Source: Rosenbergiella australiborealis (GTDB lineage: Bacteria; Pseudomonadota; Gammaproteobacteria; Enterobacterales; Enterobacteriaceae). From it: a DNA stretch of 64,000 bases. Where the stretch lies: positions 186,001 through 250,000 of the forward strand of contig NZ_JABBFO010000001.1 in assembly GCF_018494035.1 (NCBI RefSeq), in the 5' to 3' direction. Shown here piece after piece: positions 9,392 to 21,476 of this stretch (position 1 is its first letter; every line of letters starts with the position of its first letter). Both the position numbers and the translations under genes were made by a program. Below the pieces are notes generated by a model, which was given only the letters and a program-made list of their open reading frames with translations, was not told the origin of the DNA and ran no database searches.

Positions 9392-10105
9392 ATGATAAAT
9401 TCTGCCTCAGAATCGTCTTCATTACGTGAGGACAGATTTGAACTTGCGTCAATATTGCGAACATTCCAAAAACAAAAGCAAACGCTAGTTTTGGGTTGTC
9501 CTGACAATGAGACGGAGAGCTTTAAACTAATAAGAATGGAAGCTAGCCGTATTCGATTTGCGCCTATACATACCTGCGAGACTTTAGGAAAGTCCTTAGT
9601 TTTAGTGGCTGAAGGTAGCGAAGCAAAAATTATATTTAGCGTCACCAACATAATCAGTGTCGAGCAACAAGGTGAGAAACAGTGGTTAGGTGAACTCGTA
9701 CCTAAGTTTTCCTATATTCAACGTCGCATCAATTTGCGTGTTCCTGTTCCACTGCGCGAAGCTTTTTCGCTGTCTATCCATCTTCCTGGTTACGTAGAAT
9801 TACAGCGTTTTTTTATCGATAACTTCTCAAATGCCGGTATTGGTTTATTTAGTCATGGTGAACCCAATGAAGCCTTTAAGATTGGTGCTATTTTTAAAAA
9901 AGTAGACCTAGATTTAGGGGAATATGGCAAATATAAAGTTAATATAGAGGTTATTTCTCTTGGTGAACTGGACGAACCGTTACCTGAACATCCAGAGTTT
10001 ACACATCGGCTCTCCGTACGATTTTTAAATCTATCACTCATTACGCAGCGCACATTTAATAAGATCGCCTATACCTTTGAGGTCAATTTTAACCGTCGGC
10101 GCTAA
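9392..10105 (+). CDS. ycgR: Flagellar brake protein YcgR (c-di-GMP receptor)
   Basis: A 237-residue cytoplasmic protein with an N-terminal YcgR domain (about 1-110) and a C-terminal PilZ domain. The PilZ c-di-GMP binding elements are visible: QRRINLR (arginine motif, about residue 110) and DNFSNAGIG (the D/N-x-S-x-x-G motif, about residue 145). Loaded with c-di-GMP, YcgR binds the flagellar motor and slows swimming. The start at 9392 is preferred: AAAGGA sits eight bases upstream, whereas the earlier in-frame ATG at 9383 overlaps that ribosome site. No clear FliA promoter could be recognised by eye. Confidence 0.9.
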   Translation: MINSASESSSLREDRFELASILRTFQKQKQTLVLGCPDNETESFKLIRMEASRIRFAPIHTCETLGKSLVLVAEGSEAKIIFSVTNIISVEQQGEKQWLGELVPKFSYIQRRINLRVPVPLREAFSLSIHLPGYVELQRFFIDNFSNAGIGLFSHGEPNEAFKIGAIFKKVDLDLGEYGKYKVNIEVISLGELDEPLPEHPEFTHRLSVRFLNLSLITQRTFNKIAYTFEVNFNRRR

Positions 10106-10199
10106 GCAGAGAGTAGGCATGAGTACTCTTTTGGTGTATTAATTATCCTTAACTAACTCGTTTTTCTGCTTAGAGAAAGATTAATTTTAAGGGGTGGTC

Positions 10200-10742
10200 A
10201 TGGTGCTTGAAACAGAACGTTTGCGATTACGTCAGTGGCAAACCTCTGATTTGATCCCGTTTCGGGAAATGAATCAAGATCCCGCAGTGATGCGCTTTTT
10301 TATGAATCCTCTCAGTGCTGCACAGAGTGATGAATTGGCGAAAACATTTCGTTTAATCATTCAACGTAAAGGATGGGGATTTTGGGCGGTTGAGTTAAAG
10401 TCTACTGCCCAGTTTATCGGCTTTTGTGGACTGCATGAGCAGCCAGATAAGTTTACGTTTTCACCTTGCGTCGAAATCGGTTGGCGGTTTGCTTCGCCAT
10501 TTTGGTCACAAGGATTGGCGACAGAGGCTGCCCAGCGAGTGCTACAATTTGCTTTTGAAAGTCTTAGTCTTCAGCAGGTCGTGGCTTTCACTTCTGTGCA
10601 TAACCATCGTTCAGAACGGCTAATGCAGCGGCTTAATATGTCGCGACAACGCACTTTTAAACATCCCCATATCCCTGCCGATCATGAATTATCCGAACAT
10701 CTTTTGTACGCAATACAACATTCTGAGTTTTTATTGCCCTAA
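10200..10742 (+). CDS. GNAT N-acetyltransferase (RimJ/RimL type)
   Basis: A 180-residue protein of the Acetyltransf_3 branch: start LETERLRLRQW, central CVEIGWRF, and the acetyl-CoA binding region WSQGLATEAAQRVLQFAFE (about residues 102-120), then a late VHNHRSERLMQRLNM that is typical of RimJ/RimL-like enzymes acting on an N-terminus or a small amine. The substrate is unknown. ATG at 10200 is chosen because AAGGGG ends six bases before it; a GTG two codons upstream is also open. It stands alone between ycgR and the bgl operon. Confidence 0.8.
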   Translation: MVLETERLRLRQWQTSDLIPFREMNQDPAVMRFFMNPLSAAQSDELAKTFRLIIQRKGWGFWAVELKSTAQFIGFCGLHEQPDKFTFSPCVEIGWRFASPFWSQGLATEAAQRVLQFAFESLSLQQVVAFTSVHNHRSERLMQRLNMSRQRTFKHPHIPADHELSEHLLYAIQHSEFLLP

Positions 10743-10860
10743 AACAAGGTATCCGGATAAAAGAGGGGTTTCTGACGATCTATCTCACGTTTTATCGATA
10801 ACCGACTTGAGGCTCACTGACGAGTCTGACAAATTACGTCGATTAAGGTAAAGGGGTGTG

Positions 10861-11703
10861 ATGAAGATCGTCAAAATTTTGAACAACAATGTGGTCGTTG
10901 TTCAACAAGGCTCTCAAGATGAGCAGATTATTATGGGTCGAGGTATCGCCTTTCAAAAACGTTGTGGCGACAGCATTGATCACAGCAAAATTGAGAAAGT
11001 TTTTGCTCGGCAAAATAATCCACTTTTCGACCATTTTATTGAACTGATCAAACAGATTCCGCTCAATGTGCTGCTCACCTGTGATCGTATCGTGGCCTAT
11101 GCACGTGAACAACTTGGTCCATTGCAAGAAAGTCTATTTATTTCCCTTGCGGATCATTGTTTTGGTGCTTTGGAACGAAAGCGTAAAGGACAAGAACTTC
11201 ATAACCGTTTGTTGTGGGAAACGCAGCATTTATATCCGAAAGAGTACCAAGTTGCAGTGACGGCATTACAGATTATTGAACGAAGACTGGGGGTTCTACT
11301 AAAGGAGGACGAAGCGGGGTTCATTACGCTCCATTTCGTGACTGCCCAGCTTCAGGGAGATATGCGTGAGATCACTCAAGTCACTCGTCTCATGCAAGAA
11401 ATATTAAACTTGGTCAAATACCACTTAAGTATTGATTATGACGATAAAAGTTTTAGCTATCATCGTTTTGTCACACACTTGAAATTTTTTGCACAACGTT
11501 GTCTTAATCATACCGATGTAAGCAGTGACGAAGGAGAATTGACCGAAACGATCCAAAAGCAGTACCCCGTTGCGTGGGCGGCGGCGGAATTAGTCGGTAA
11601 ACATCTTTTTCAACACTACCAACATCAAATTCAGCCTGAAGAGTTACTGTTTCTCTCCTTACATATAGAGAAACTTCGTAAAGAAGCGCAGCGTATTCAA
11701 TAA
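10861..11703 (+). CDS. bglG: BglG-family transcriptional antiterminator
   Basis: A 280-residue protein: an N-terminal RNA-binding (CAT) domain of about 55 residues starting MKIVKILNNNVV, then two PTS regulation domains with the conserved histidines (PRD1 includes LADHCFGALER; PRD2 includes SLHIEKLR near the C-terminus). Such proteins bind a ribonucleic antiterminator hairpin and stop early termination when beta-glucoside is present; the PTS transporter phosphorylates a PRD to switch them off. Order bglG-terminator-bglF-bglB is that of the E. coli bgl operon. Start at the ATG after AAAGG; a GTG one codon earlier is possible. Confidence 0.92.
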   Translation: MKIVKILNNNVVVVQQGSQDEQIIMGRGIAFQKRCGDSIDHSKIEKVFARQNNPLFDHFIELIKQIPLNVLLTCDRIVAYAREQLGPLQESLFISLADHCFGALERKRKGQELHNRLLWETQHLYPKEYQVAVTALQIIERRLGVLLKEDEAGFITLHFVTAQLQGDMREITQVTRLMQEILNLVKYHLSIDYDDKSFSYHRFVTHLKFFAQRCLNHTDVSSDEGELTETIQKQYPVAWAAAELVGKHLFQHYQHQIQPEELLFLSLHIEKLRKEAQRIQ

Positions 11704-11710
11704 ATTAACA

Positions 11711-11739
11711 GGGTTGTTACTACCTCGGTAGGCAAAACC
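11711..11739 (+). promoter_or_regulatory. Ribonucleic antiterminator (RAT) site
   Basis: A 29-base imperfect palindrome matching the known LicT/BglG RAT sequence: GGGTTGTTACT at the left end, CGGTAGGCAAAACC at the right. Its last four bases are the first part of the following terminator stem, so the two hairpins exclude each other. BglG-like protein bound here would keep the terminator open and allow bglF-bglB transcription. No second RAT was found upstream of bglG. Confidence 0.9.
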
Positions 11740-11779
11740 TGGAACCGGCCCAATAGTGGCAGGTTCCGGGTTTTTTTGT
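11736..11779 (+). terminator. Conditional terminator before bglF
   Basis: An 11-base stem (11736-11746 with 11762-11772, one G-U pair) whose 3-prime side runs into seven T. It overlaps the RAT by four bases and is the switch acted on by the antiterminator. Confidence 0.88.
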
Positions 11780-11794
11780 TTTTAAGGGATATAA

Positions 11795-15136
<3,342 letters not shown>

Positions 15137-15148
15137 TGGTAAAACGCA

Positions 15149-15178
15149 GGGAGGCGATATTTCAGCCTCCCTTTTTTT
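15149..15178 (+). terminator. Terminator of bgl operon
   Basis: A 7-base stem GGGAGGC/GCCTCCC (15149-15155 with 15165-15171) followed by seven T. The convergent DASS carrier gene ends 20 bases further on. Confidence 0.9.
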
Positions 15179-15197
15179 CAGTACATCCCGCTTAGAG

Positions 15198-16706
15198 TTA
15201 GAATATCATCATCATCCACGGATAACCGATAAGCAGTAGGGCGAGTAGAAAAATCAATCCAAAAATCGATCCGAGTCGCCAATAATCTTTTGTGGGGAGA
15301 TAGCCGCTGCCGTAATAAATGGGGCTTGGGCCTGTGCCATAAGGCGTGATAATTCCCATAATGCCGAGAGAGGTAACGAGCAATAAGCAGAAGATCGGCA
15401 TATTTATGCCCGGTATTGCGGCTCCAATGGTTAATATTGCCGGAAGTAGCGCAGTGGTATGTGCTGTTGAGCTGGCAAAAAGATAGTGGAGCAAGTAGAA
15501 CGCTAAAAATAGCATAATGGTTGCAACGGTAGGGCTAATGCCGGTTAATAAGATTCCAGCTTCTTGGCCTAACCAACGGATGAAGCCGACACGGGCGAGT
15601 CCATCGGCGAGCGCCACTAAGGTGGCAAACCAAGCAAATGTGTTCCAGGCAGGTTTATTGCTCGTAATGTCATTCCACGAGAGCACGCCTGTCCATAACA
15701 TCAAGACGACCACTAACAATGCCGCCATAGCCGGCTCAATCCAAGCAGCAGCGAAGATCCACATGAGTAGTGCACAGCATACAAAACAGAGCAGTAAAAT
15801 TTCGTTACGCGACATTTTACCTAATTTTTTAAGTTCGTTAGCGGCCCATTGTGGTACTTGTTCATTGATTTTTACTTCAGGCGGATAGAGCCAGTAAGCA
15901 AGAAGAGGCATTGTTGCAATCAGGATAATCCCTACCGGAAGAAAGGCTAAGAACCAAGTTCCCCAACTAATATCAATTCCGACCACACTCTTCACTAATG
16001 CAAGAGCTAATAAGTTAGGGGCTAAAGCGGATAAAAACATTGAGCTCGTGATACATGCTGCCGTAATCGCTACCCACATTAAGTAAGAGCCAATTTTGCG
16101 CGCACTCGGATCATTTGGCTTTGAGCCATAAAGCGGTGGAAGATTTGCGATAATCGGGTAAATCGTTCCACCACTTCGGGCGGTATTCGAGGGCGTAAAA
16201 GGAGCCAACAGAAGATCTGCAAGGGTAATTGCGTAACCAAGCGTGAGGCTTTTTCGACCTAAAAACTTCACTAAAATTAAGGCTAAACGTCGACCCAAGT
16301 TAGTTTTGTCATAACCTGCGGCAAACATAAAAGCACCGAAAATTAACCATACTGTCGAGTTACTAAATCCACTGACTGCCCATTTAAAGGCTTGGTTGGC
16401 CGTTTTGAAATTCGGATCGGCTAACTGTTCCGGGCTGAATAACAGCCATTGATTAAAGATGGCTACAATGACGATTCCGGTCAAACCAATAACTGCACCT
16501 GGTAAGGGTTCAAAAATTAAGCCGACTATCACGGCGGCAAAAATAGCAAAAAAATGCCAAGCGTGAGGCGATAAACCATTTGGAGTCGGTGTCACTAATA
16601 ATAATAGAGCGACCAGAGCGGGAAGGAGAAAAATAATAATCTTTTTAGTCTTCCCTTGCATAGGAGGGGGCTGGGAAGACAGCATTTTTTCATTGTTTTT
16701 ATTCAT
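15198..16706 (-). CDS. DASS-family anion (dicarboxylate) carrier
   Basis: A 502-residue membrane protein of the divalent anion:sodium symporter family (CitT, TtdT, YbhI, plastid 2-oxoglutarate/malate carriers). About a dozen hydrophobic segments; PFTPSNTARSGGT (about residue 175) and a second SSTAHTTALLPA (about residue 415) are the paired SNT/STA-type substrate loops of the family. It most likely moves C4-dicarboxylates or citrate. It is divergent from the fumarate-reductase-like gene, across a region with an FNR box, so a role in fumarate uptake or fumarate/succinate exchange during anaerobic growth is a reasonable inference. Confidence 0.85.
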   Translation of the reverse strand: MNKNNEKMLSSQPPPMQGKTKKIIIFLLPALVALLLLVTPTPNGLSPHAWHFFAIFAAVIVGLIFEPLPGAVIGLTGIVIVAIFNQWLLFSPEQLADPNFKTANQAFKWAVSGFSNSTVWLIFGAFMFAAGYDKTNLGRRLALILVKFLGRKSLTLGYAITLADLLLAPFTPSNTARSGGTIYPIIANLPPLYGSKPNDPSARKIGSYLMWVAITAACITSSMFLSALAPNLLALALVKSVVGIDISWGTWFLAFLPVGIILIATMPLLAYWLYPPEVKINEQVPQWAANELKKLGKMSRNEILLLCFVCCALLMWIFAAAWIEPAMAALLVVVLMLWTGVLSWNDITSNKPAWNTFAWFATLVALADGLARVGFIRWLGQEAGILLTGISPTVATIMLFLAFYLLHYLFASSTAHTTALLPAILTIGAAIPGINMPIFCLLLVTSLGIMGIITPYGTGPSPIYYGSGYLPTKDYWRLGSIFGLIFLLALLLIGYPWMMMIF

Positions 16707-16792
16707 GAATAATTACTCAGTAATATAGCGATGAAGGAAATAATACAGTCGAATATCTCTTCACCATCATCGATTTTTTAATCGCTCGGGTG

Positions 16793-16806
16793 TTGATTTC
16801 TATCAA
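16793..16806. promoter_or_regulatory. FNR box (perfect consensus)
   Basis: TTGATTTCTATCAA matches the FNR consensus TTGAT-N4-ATCAA at every defined position. On the minus strand a GATGAT hexamer (16766-16771, four of six matches to a -10) lies where a class II site centred at -41.5 would require it, so it probably drives anaerobic expression of the DASS carrier. Confidence 0.7.
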
Positions 16807-16988
16807 AAGATAAAGGGGTGTTTTGCATCCTACTATAAACTTGATTTATTTATTGATCCTAAACAAATTTATATTCATTTAATACAAAATAAAGAAAAAT
16901 CATATAGTTAAATAAATGTTAACAGTTATTTAAATTTAAGAGTTATTAATTTTTTAGACCTTTAATTTTTGCTCTTTATTAATATTCT

Positions 16989-17031
16989 TTGATCTAGACA
17001 AAGAGGAGACAAAATCAGTTCCGCTTATAGT
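16989..17031 (+). promoter_or_regulatory. Candidate FNR-dependent promoter of the reductase
   Basis: A half-conserved FNR box (TTGAT CTAG ACAAA, 16989-17002) followed by TATAGT at 17026-17031. The spacing would centre the box about 42 bases before the transcript start, the class II activator position. The left half is perfect; the right half matches three of five. Confidence 0.45.
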
Positions 17032-17079
17032 GGAGGGAAGTAAATGTCTTAGCAATCCGATAACTGCTCTGGAGCGCCA

Positions 17080-19866
17080 ATGAACCTTCCTACAATTTTT
17101 AATACTGCACTGCGTTTTTCAAAGGGAAAAACCATCAAAAATAGATTATTGATGGCCCCCATGACGACCTGTAGTGGTTTTTATGATGGCAGCGTGCCGC
17201 AAGAATTGGTCGAGTATTACGGTAAGCGCGCACAAGGATTAGGGGCAGTCATTGTTGAGTGCTGTTTTATTGAACCTCTCGGTCCGGCATTTCCAGGAGC
17301 GTTAGGGATTGATAGTGATAAAAAAATCCCCGGGCTTGCTCGGATTGCAACAGCGATTAAGCAGCATGGTGCACTGGCTATTCTACAAATCTATCATGGC
17401 GGGCGTATGGTTGAGCCTGAACTGATCGGTGGTAAAACGCCTGTTGCCCCCAGTGCAATTGCCGCAGCGCGGGAAGGTGCCGCGATACCGCGGGCACTCA
17501 GTAGCCAAGAGGTGGAAGCGCTGATTACTAAATTTGGCGATGCAGTCAATCGTGCAATTAAAGCAGGATTTGATGGCGTAGAAATTCATGGGGCCAATAC
17601 CTACTTAATACAGCAATTTTTTTCCCCACATTCTAATCGTCGTGATGATTATTGGGGAGGTGACCGAGAAAAACGTAGCCGTTTTCCATTGGCAGTATTG
17701 GATATCACCCATCAGATGGTTGATCGTGCAGAAGCCTCGAATTTCATTATTGGTTATCGCTTTTCGCCAGAAGAAATGGAAAAACCGGGAATTACATTTG
17801 AAGATAGCCTTTATCTACTTGATAAGTTAGCAGAACGGGGTCTGGATTATATCCACTTCTCTCTCGGTCATTGGTCTCGATCCTCCATTATCGATCTTGA
17901 TGATCAGATACCGTTGATCACTCGGTATCGGCAAGCCATAACTACCACCAAGTTTCTTGCCAATGTCCCAGTTATCGGTGTTGGTGGTATTGTTAACCGA
18001 TCAGATATCGATCAAGCCTTCGACGCCGGCTACGATCTCCTAGCCGTAGGTAAAGCCTGTATTGTTTATCCCGATTGGTATCAGCGTATGAACGCGGGTG
18101 AAGAGCTGCGCCTTGAGATGGCGAGTACACAGCGTCAAGTCCTCTGTATTCCAGAGCCCTTATGGCATTTCTCATTAGTCGACGCGATGATCCGTGATGT
18201 GCAAAGTGCCGGTAAGAAGTTTAAAGCGGGGATCTATCATGAGAAAGTGGAAGCTGAGGCTTTAAAACTCAATATCGACGTCCAGCTTGATACGGATCGC
18301 ATTACGGATATTAGGCTGCAACCGGATAGTTGTCTTGATGTGGATTTCACTCAAACCTTTGAACAATTGCGTACACGTATGCTAGTCGCTAATAGTCCTT
18401 ATGTTGATGCTATTGCGGGTGCGACTACTCAAAGTGAGGCACTTAAGAAAGCGGTATCACGCGCACTCTCAACCTCCAGTAAAAACTGGGTGCTGGAGTC
18501 GGGCAAAGATCTTGCAAGTATTGAGCAGTACGATGTTATTGTCATTGGGAGTGGTGGAGCGGGGTTAGCGGCAGCGATAAATGCCCATGATTTAGGGGCA
18601 AAAGTTGTTATCGTCGAGCGTATGCCAACTCTAGGCGGCAACACAATAAAAGCCTCTGTAGGGATGAATGCTGCTGAAACTCGCTATCAAGAAGAAAAAG
18701 GGATCCACGATTCCAAAGTCTGTTTTTACGAAGAAACGCTCAAAGGGGGAAAGTATAAAAATGACCCTGCTCTATTACAGCAATTTGTTGAAAAGGCTCC
18801 TGATGCTATTACTTGGTTAGCGCAGCAGGGTATTACACTCAGTGATATTACCATTACTGGAGGGATGAGCATTGACCGTACCCACAGACCTGCAGACCGC
18901 TCAGCAGTAGGGGCATTTCTTATTAGTGGTTTAGTGAAAAATCTTAACCAGAGACATATTGAAGTCTTACTGGATACGAAAGCCGAACAGATTGAATACC
19001 ATCAAGGAAAAGTTACCGGCCTGAGGGTGGTGGATGAATATGGAGAAAGTCGTATTTTACAGACCAAAGCGATCATCGTGGCTACGGGAGGATTTAGCGC
19101 CAATACGAAAATGGTAGAGCATTATCGCCCTGAGCTGGCCGGGTTTGTCACGACAAATCATAAAGGTGCAACTGGAAGTGGTATTACACTGCTACAAGCC
19201 TTAGGTGCGGCAACTGTCGATATGGCTGAAATACAAATTCACCCAACGGTTGAACAGCATAGCGCTTATCTAATATCTGAATCGATTCGCGGTGGAGGAG
19301 CAATACTGGTTTCACAAGCGGGTGATCGTTTTTGTAATGAGATGGAGACGCGGGATAAGGTCTCAGCGAAAATTATTGGGCTACCAGAGCACAGTGCCTG
19401 GATCGTCTTTGATGAACAAGTCAGATCCCAAAATAAGGCCGCTGATGAATACTTAGCTAAAGGTTTTGTGATCCAAGGTGAGGGTATTAATGATCTTGCC
19501 TTACAGATCGCGATGGATCCGGCCGCGTTAACTCGTACGCTAACGACCTTTAATCAAGCTGTTCGTCAGCAACATGACCCCCAATTTGGCCGTACGACAG
19601 CATTACGGCATCCCTTAGAGCAGGGCCCTTTTTATGCGATTAAAATTGCCCCCGGTGTTCATCACACTATGGGCGGCGTCGCCATCACAACGCGTGCACA
19701 AGTTTTAGACACACAGCATGAGCCGTTAAACGGAATATGGGCTGCTGGGGAAGTCGTGGGGGGGATTCATGGTGCTAACCGTATTGGCGGTAATGCCGTG
19801 GCCGATATTATTATCTTCGGGCTCTTAGCTGGCGAGCAAGCGGCTACTTGGGTTAAAACGGCTTAA
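17080..19866 (+). CDS. NADH-dependent fumarate-reductase-like flavoprotein (OYE-FMN_bind-FAD)
   Basis: A 928-residue cytoplasmic fusion of three domains: an Old Yellow Enzyme-like NADH:flavin oxidoreductase (1 to about 345), an FMN_bind domain with the covalent flavinylation motif DAIAGAT (Thr449 as FMN acceptor), and a fumarate reductase/flavocytochrome c FAD domain (from GSGGAG near 490). Fumarate-site residues known from flavocytochrome c3 are kept: His721, Glu734, Arg737, Arg758, the HHTMGG histidines at 861-862 and Arg901; the threonine before the glutamate is serine here (Ser733). Klebsiella has a soluble NADH:fumarate reductase of this layout; relatives reduce acrylate or cinnamates. 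Next gene is the FMN transferase needed for it. GGAG precedes the ATG. Confidence 0.88.
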   Translation: MNLPTIFNTALRFSKGKTIKNRLLMAPMTTCSGFYDGSVPQELVEYYGKRAQGLGAVIVECCFIEPLGPAFPGALGIDSDKKIPGLARIATAIKQHGALAILQIYHGGRMVEPELIGGKTPVAPSAIAAAREGAAIPRALSSQEVEALITKFGDAVNRAIKAGFDGVEIHGANTYLIQQFFSPHSNRRDDYWGGDREKRSRFPLAVLDITHQMVDRAEASNFIIGYRFSPEEMEKPGITFEDSLYLLDKLAERGLDYIHFSLGHWSRSSIIDLDDQIPLITRYRQAITTTKFLANVPVIGVGGIVNRSDIDQAFDAGYDLLAVGKACIVYPDWYQRMNAGEELRLEMASTQRQVLCIPEPLWHFSLVDAMIRDVQSAGKKFKAGIYHEKVEAEALKLNIDVQLDTDRITDIRLQPDSCLDVDFTQTFEQLRTRMLVANSPYVDAIAGATTQSEALKKAVSRALSTSSKNWVLESGKDLASIEQYDVIVIGSGGAGLAAAINAHDLGAKVVIVERMPTLGGNTIKASVGMNAAETRYQEEKGIHDSKVCFYEETLKGGKYKNDPALLQQFVEKAPDAITWLAQQGITLSDITITGGMSIDRTHRPADRSAVGAFLISGLVKNLNQRHIEVLLDTKAEQIEYHQGKVTGLRVVDEYGESRILQTKAIIVATGGFSANTKMVEHYRPELAGFVTTNHKGATGSGITLLQALGAATVDMAEIQIHPTVEQHSAYLISESIRGGGAILVSQAGDRFCNEMETRDKVSAKIIGLPEHSAWIVFDEQVRSQNKAADEYLAKGFVIQGEGINDLALQIAMDPAALTRTLTTFNQAVRQQHDPQFGRTTALRHPLEQGPFYAIKIAPGVHHTMGGVAITTRAQVLDTQHEPLNGIWAAGEVVGGIHGANRIGGNAVADIIIFGLLAGEQAATWVKTA

Positions 19867-19887
19867 CTTTCAACTGAACTAGGCACT

Positions 19888-20817
19888 ATGATTCATTATG
19901 AAGCAGTAATGATGGGATCGCCGATCCGTTTATCGTTATCAACGGATAAGCCAGATCGTGCACGATCGGTTTTTCAACTGATCCGCCAACAAGAGCAACT
20001 ATTAACGGTTAATCGGAATGACTCTCTGTTAATGGCGGTAAACAGATCTGCGGGGCAGTGCCCCGTCGTTGTCCCCAATGATGTATTTCAGCTAGTTTCA
20101 CTTGCTAAGCAGGTCAGCCTATTACCGGGGAGTCTTTTTAATGTTGCAATAGGCCCCTTGGTGAAAGCCTGGCGTATCGGTTTTACCGGTTGTTCACCAC
20201 CGCCCACGAGTGTACTCCGTTGTGCGATGCAACATATTGATCCACAAGATGTTGTGCTTGATCCTGATCGCCAATCGGTATTTTTACGCAAAAAAGGGAT
20301 GGAAATTGATCTGGGGGCGATTGCTAAAGGCTATATTGCAGATAAGATCTGTCAGTATTTAAGTGAGCAGCAGGAACCTTATGCTCTGATCAATTTGGGA
20401 GGCAATATTCATACCCTCGGACAACCTGAGCACGGGCCTTGGCAGATTGGTTTGCGTAAACCATTTGCAGCAGCGACGACCTTAAGCGCACGTTTAGCTG
20501 TTTGCGGACGTTCGGTGGTGACTTCGGGTATTTATGAACGTTTTTTTCTCCATCAGCAGCAGTGTTACCACCATATTCTTGATAGTCGCAGCGGCTATCC
20601 CCTGAATAATGATTTATTGAGTGTCACTGTTGTGAGTGAATCTTCTTTAATGGGCGATATATATAGCACGCTGTTGTACGGAATGGGATTGGCAGGCAGC
20701 CTAGCATGGCTAGCTCATCATCCGGAGCTCGAGGCCATCATGATCACACGAGACAATGCAGTGATCTGCTCCTCACAGCGAAACTTCCACTGTCAGGTGC
20801 TTAATGAGCTTGTCTAA
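19888..20817 (+). CDS. apbE: FAD:protein FMN transferase ApbE
   Basis: A 309-residue ApbE-family protein: MGSPIRLSLS near the start, then GALAKGY-type motif seen as DLGAIAKGYIADK (about residues 145-157), NLGGNI, and HHILDSRSGYPLNNDLLSVTVV (about 228-249) with the metal/flavin-binding residues. It transfers FMN from FAD to a threonine in the D-x2-S/A-GAT motif. The upstream reductase has just such a site, so it is the likely target. The gene starts 21 bases after the reductase stop. No lipoprotein signal is visible, consistent with a cytoplasmic target, unlike the exported ApbE that serves RNF/NQR. Confidence 0.9.
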   Translation: MIHYEAVMMGSPIRLSLSTDKPDRARSVFQLIRQQEQLLTVNRNDSLLMAVNRSAGQCPVVVPNDVFQLVSLAKQVSLLPGSLFNVAIGPLVKAWRIGFTGCSPPPTSVLRCAMQHIDPQDVVLDPDRQSVFLRKKGMEIDLGAIAKGYIADKICQYLSEQQEPYALINLGGNIHTLGQPEHGPWQIGLRKPFAAATTLSARLAVCGRSVVTSGIYERFFLHQQQCYHHILDSRSGYPLNNDLLSVTVVSESSLMGDIYSTLLYGMGLAGSLAWLAHHPELEAIMITRDNAVICSSQRNFHCQVLNELV

Positions 20818-20878
20818 CTCGCTATCCAGGGAAACGGGAAAGTGGCGATATTCAGTGCAAGAGATCATTAACTACATT

Positions 20879-20911
20879 CTCCCTTCTTTGAGGTCACCTC
20901 AAAAAAGGGAG
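20879..20911. terminator. Hairpin between apbE and ssuE
   Basis: A 15-base stem with one mismatch (20879-20893 with 20897-20911, loop TCA) between two convergent genes. It lacks a clear T-run on either strand, so its terminator role is probable rather than certain. Confidence 0.5.
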
Positions 20912-20918
20912 TGGCTGG

Positions 20919-21476
20919 CTAGGCGACGGCCTGCTGTTGCAACGGGCGGCGTTTCAATGCTTGATGGAAAGCCTCAAGATTATCGTGAAGCCGTGTTTTT
21001 ACGTCTTCATCAATTCGCGCTGGGTGTGTCGCATCGCCATAGTGAATTTGTTGATCACAGGTATAGACGCCACTAATGATCTCTTCCGCTTTTAATGCTG
21101 CGACCAAAGGTTTTAAAGTGAAATCAAGCGCTAACAAGTGATTTGAACTGCCTGCGGTCATCAAAGGTAAAACCACTTTATGTGCAAAAGCACGTTCTGG
21201 CAGTAAATCAATTAGCGCTTTAAGAATGCCGGTATAGGCAGCTTTATAAACGGGCGTGGCGATAATAATGCCATCTGCTTGCGCGACGTCTTCCCGGAAC
21301 TGAGCAATCGTTGGATGTGAAAATTGTGCATGAAGCAAGACCTCTGCAGGAATATCAGTTGCACGCCAAGTTAAGGTTTTAGCTCCACGGTGGCTTAACC
21401 AATCGGCAGAGTGCTCTAAAAGAATTTGGGTGCGTGACCGATCGGCAGGACTACCCCCTATTAATAAAATTTGCAT
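20919..21476 (-). CDS. ssuE: NADPH-dependent FMN reductase SsuE
   Basis: A 185-residue flavodoxin-fold reductase. GGSPADRSRTQILLE at the N-terminus is the FMN phosphate loop; ATPVYKAAYTGILKALIDLLPERA (about residues 76-99) is the conserved NADPH_dep_FMN_red block and matches E. coli SsuE closely. SsuE supplies reduced FMN, classically to the alkanesulfonate monooxygenase SsuD. No ssuD or ssu transporter gene is in the window; here it lies convergent to a flavin-transfer gene and an FMN/FAD enzyme, so it may serve flavin supply more generally. Confidence 0.85.
   Translation of the reverse strand: MQILLIGGSPADRSRTQILLEHSADWLSHRGAKTLTWRATDIPAEVLLHAQFSHPTIAQFREDVAQADGIIIATPVYKAAYTGILKALIDLLPERAFAHKVVLPLMTAGSSNHLLALDFTLKPLVAALKAEEIISGVYTCDQQIHYGDATHPARIDEDVKTRLHDNLEAFHQALKRRPLQQQAVA

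Noticed and set aside
15517-15888. 123-residue plus-strand frame inside the DASS carrier gene
   Set aside because: Antisense shadow; the minus-strand frame has clear membrane segments and family motifs.
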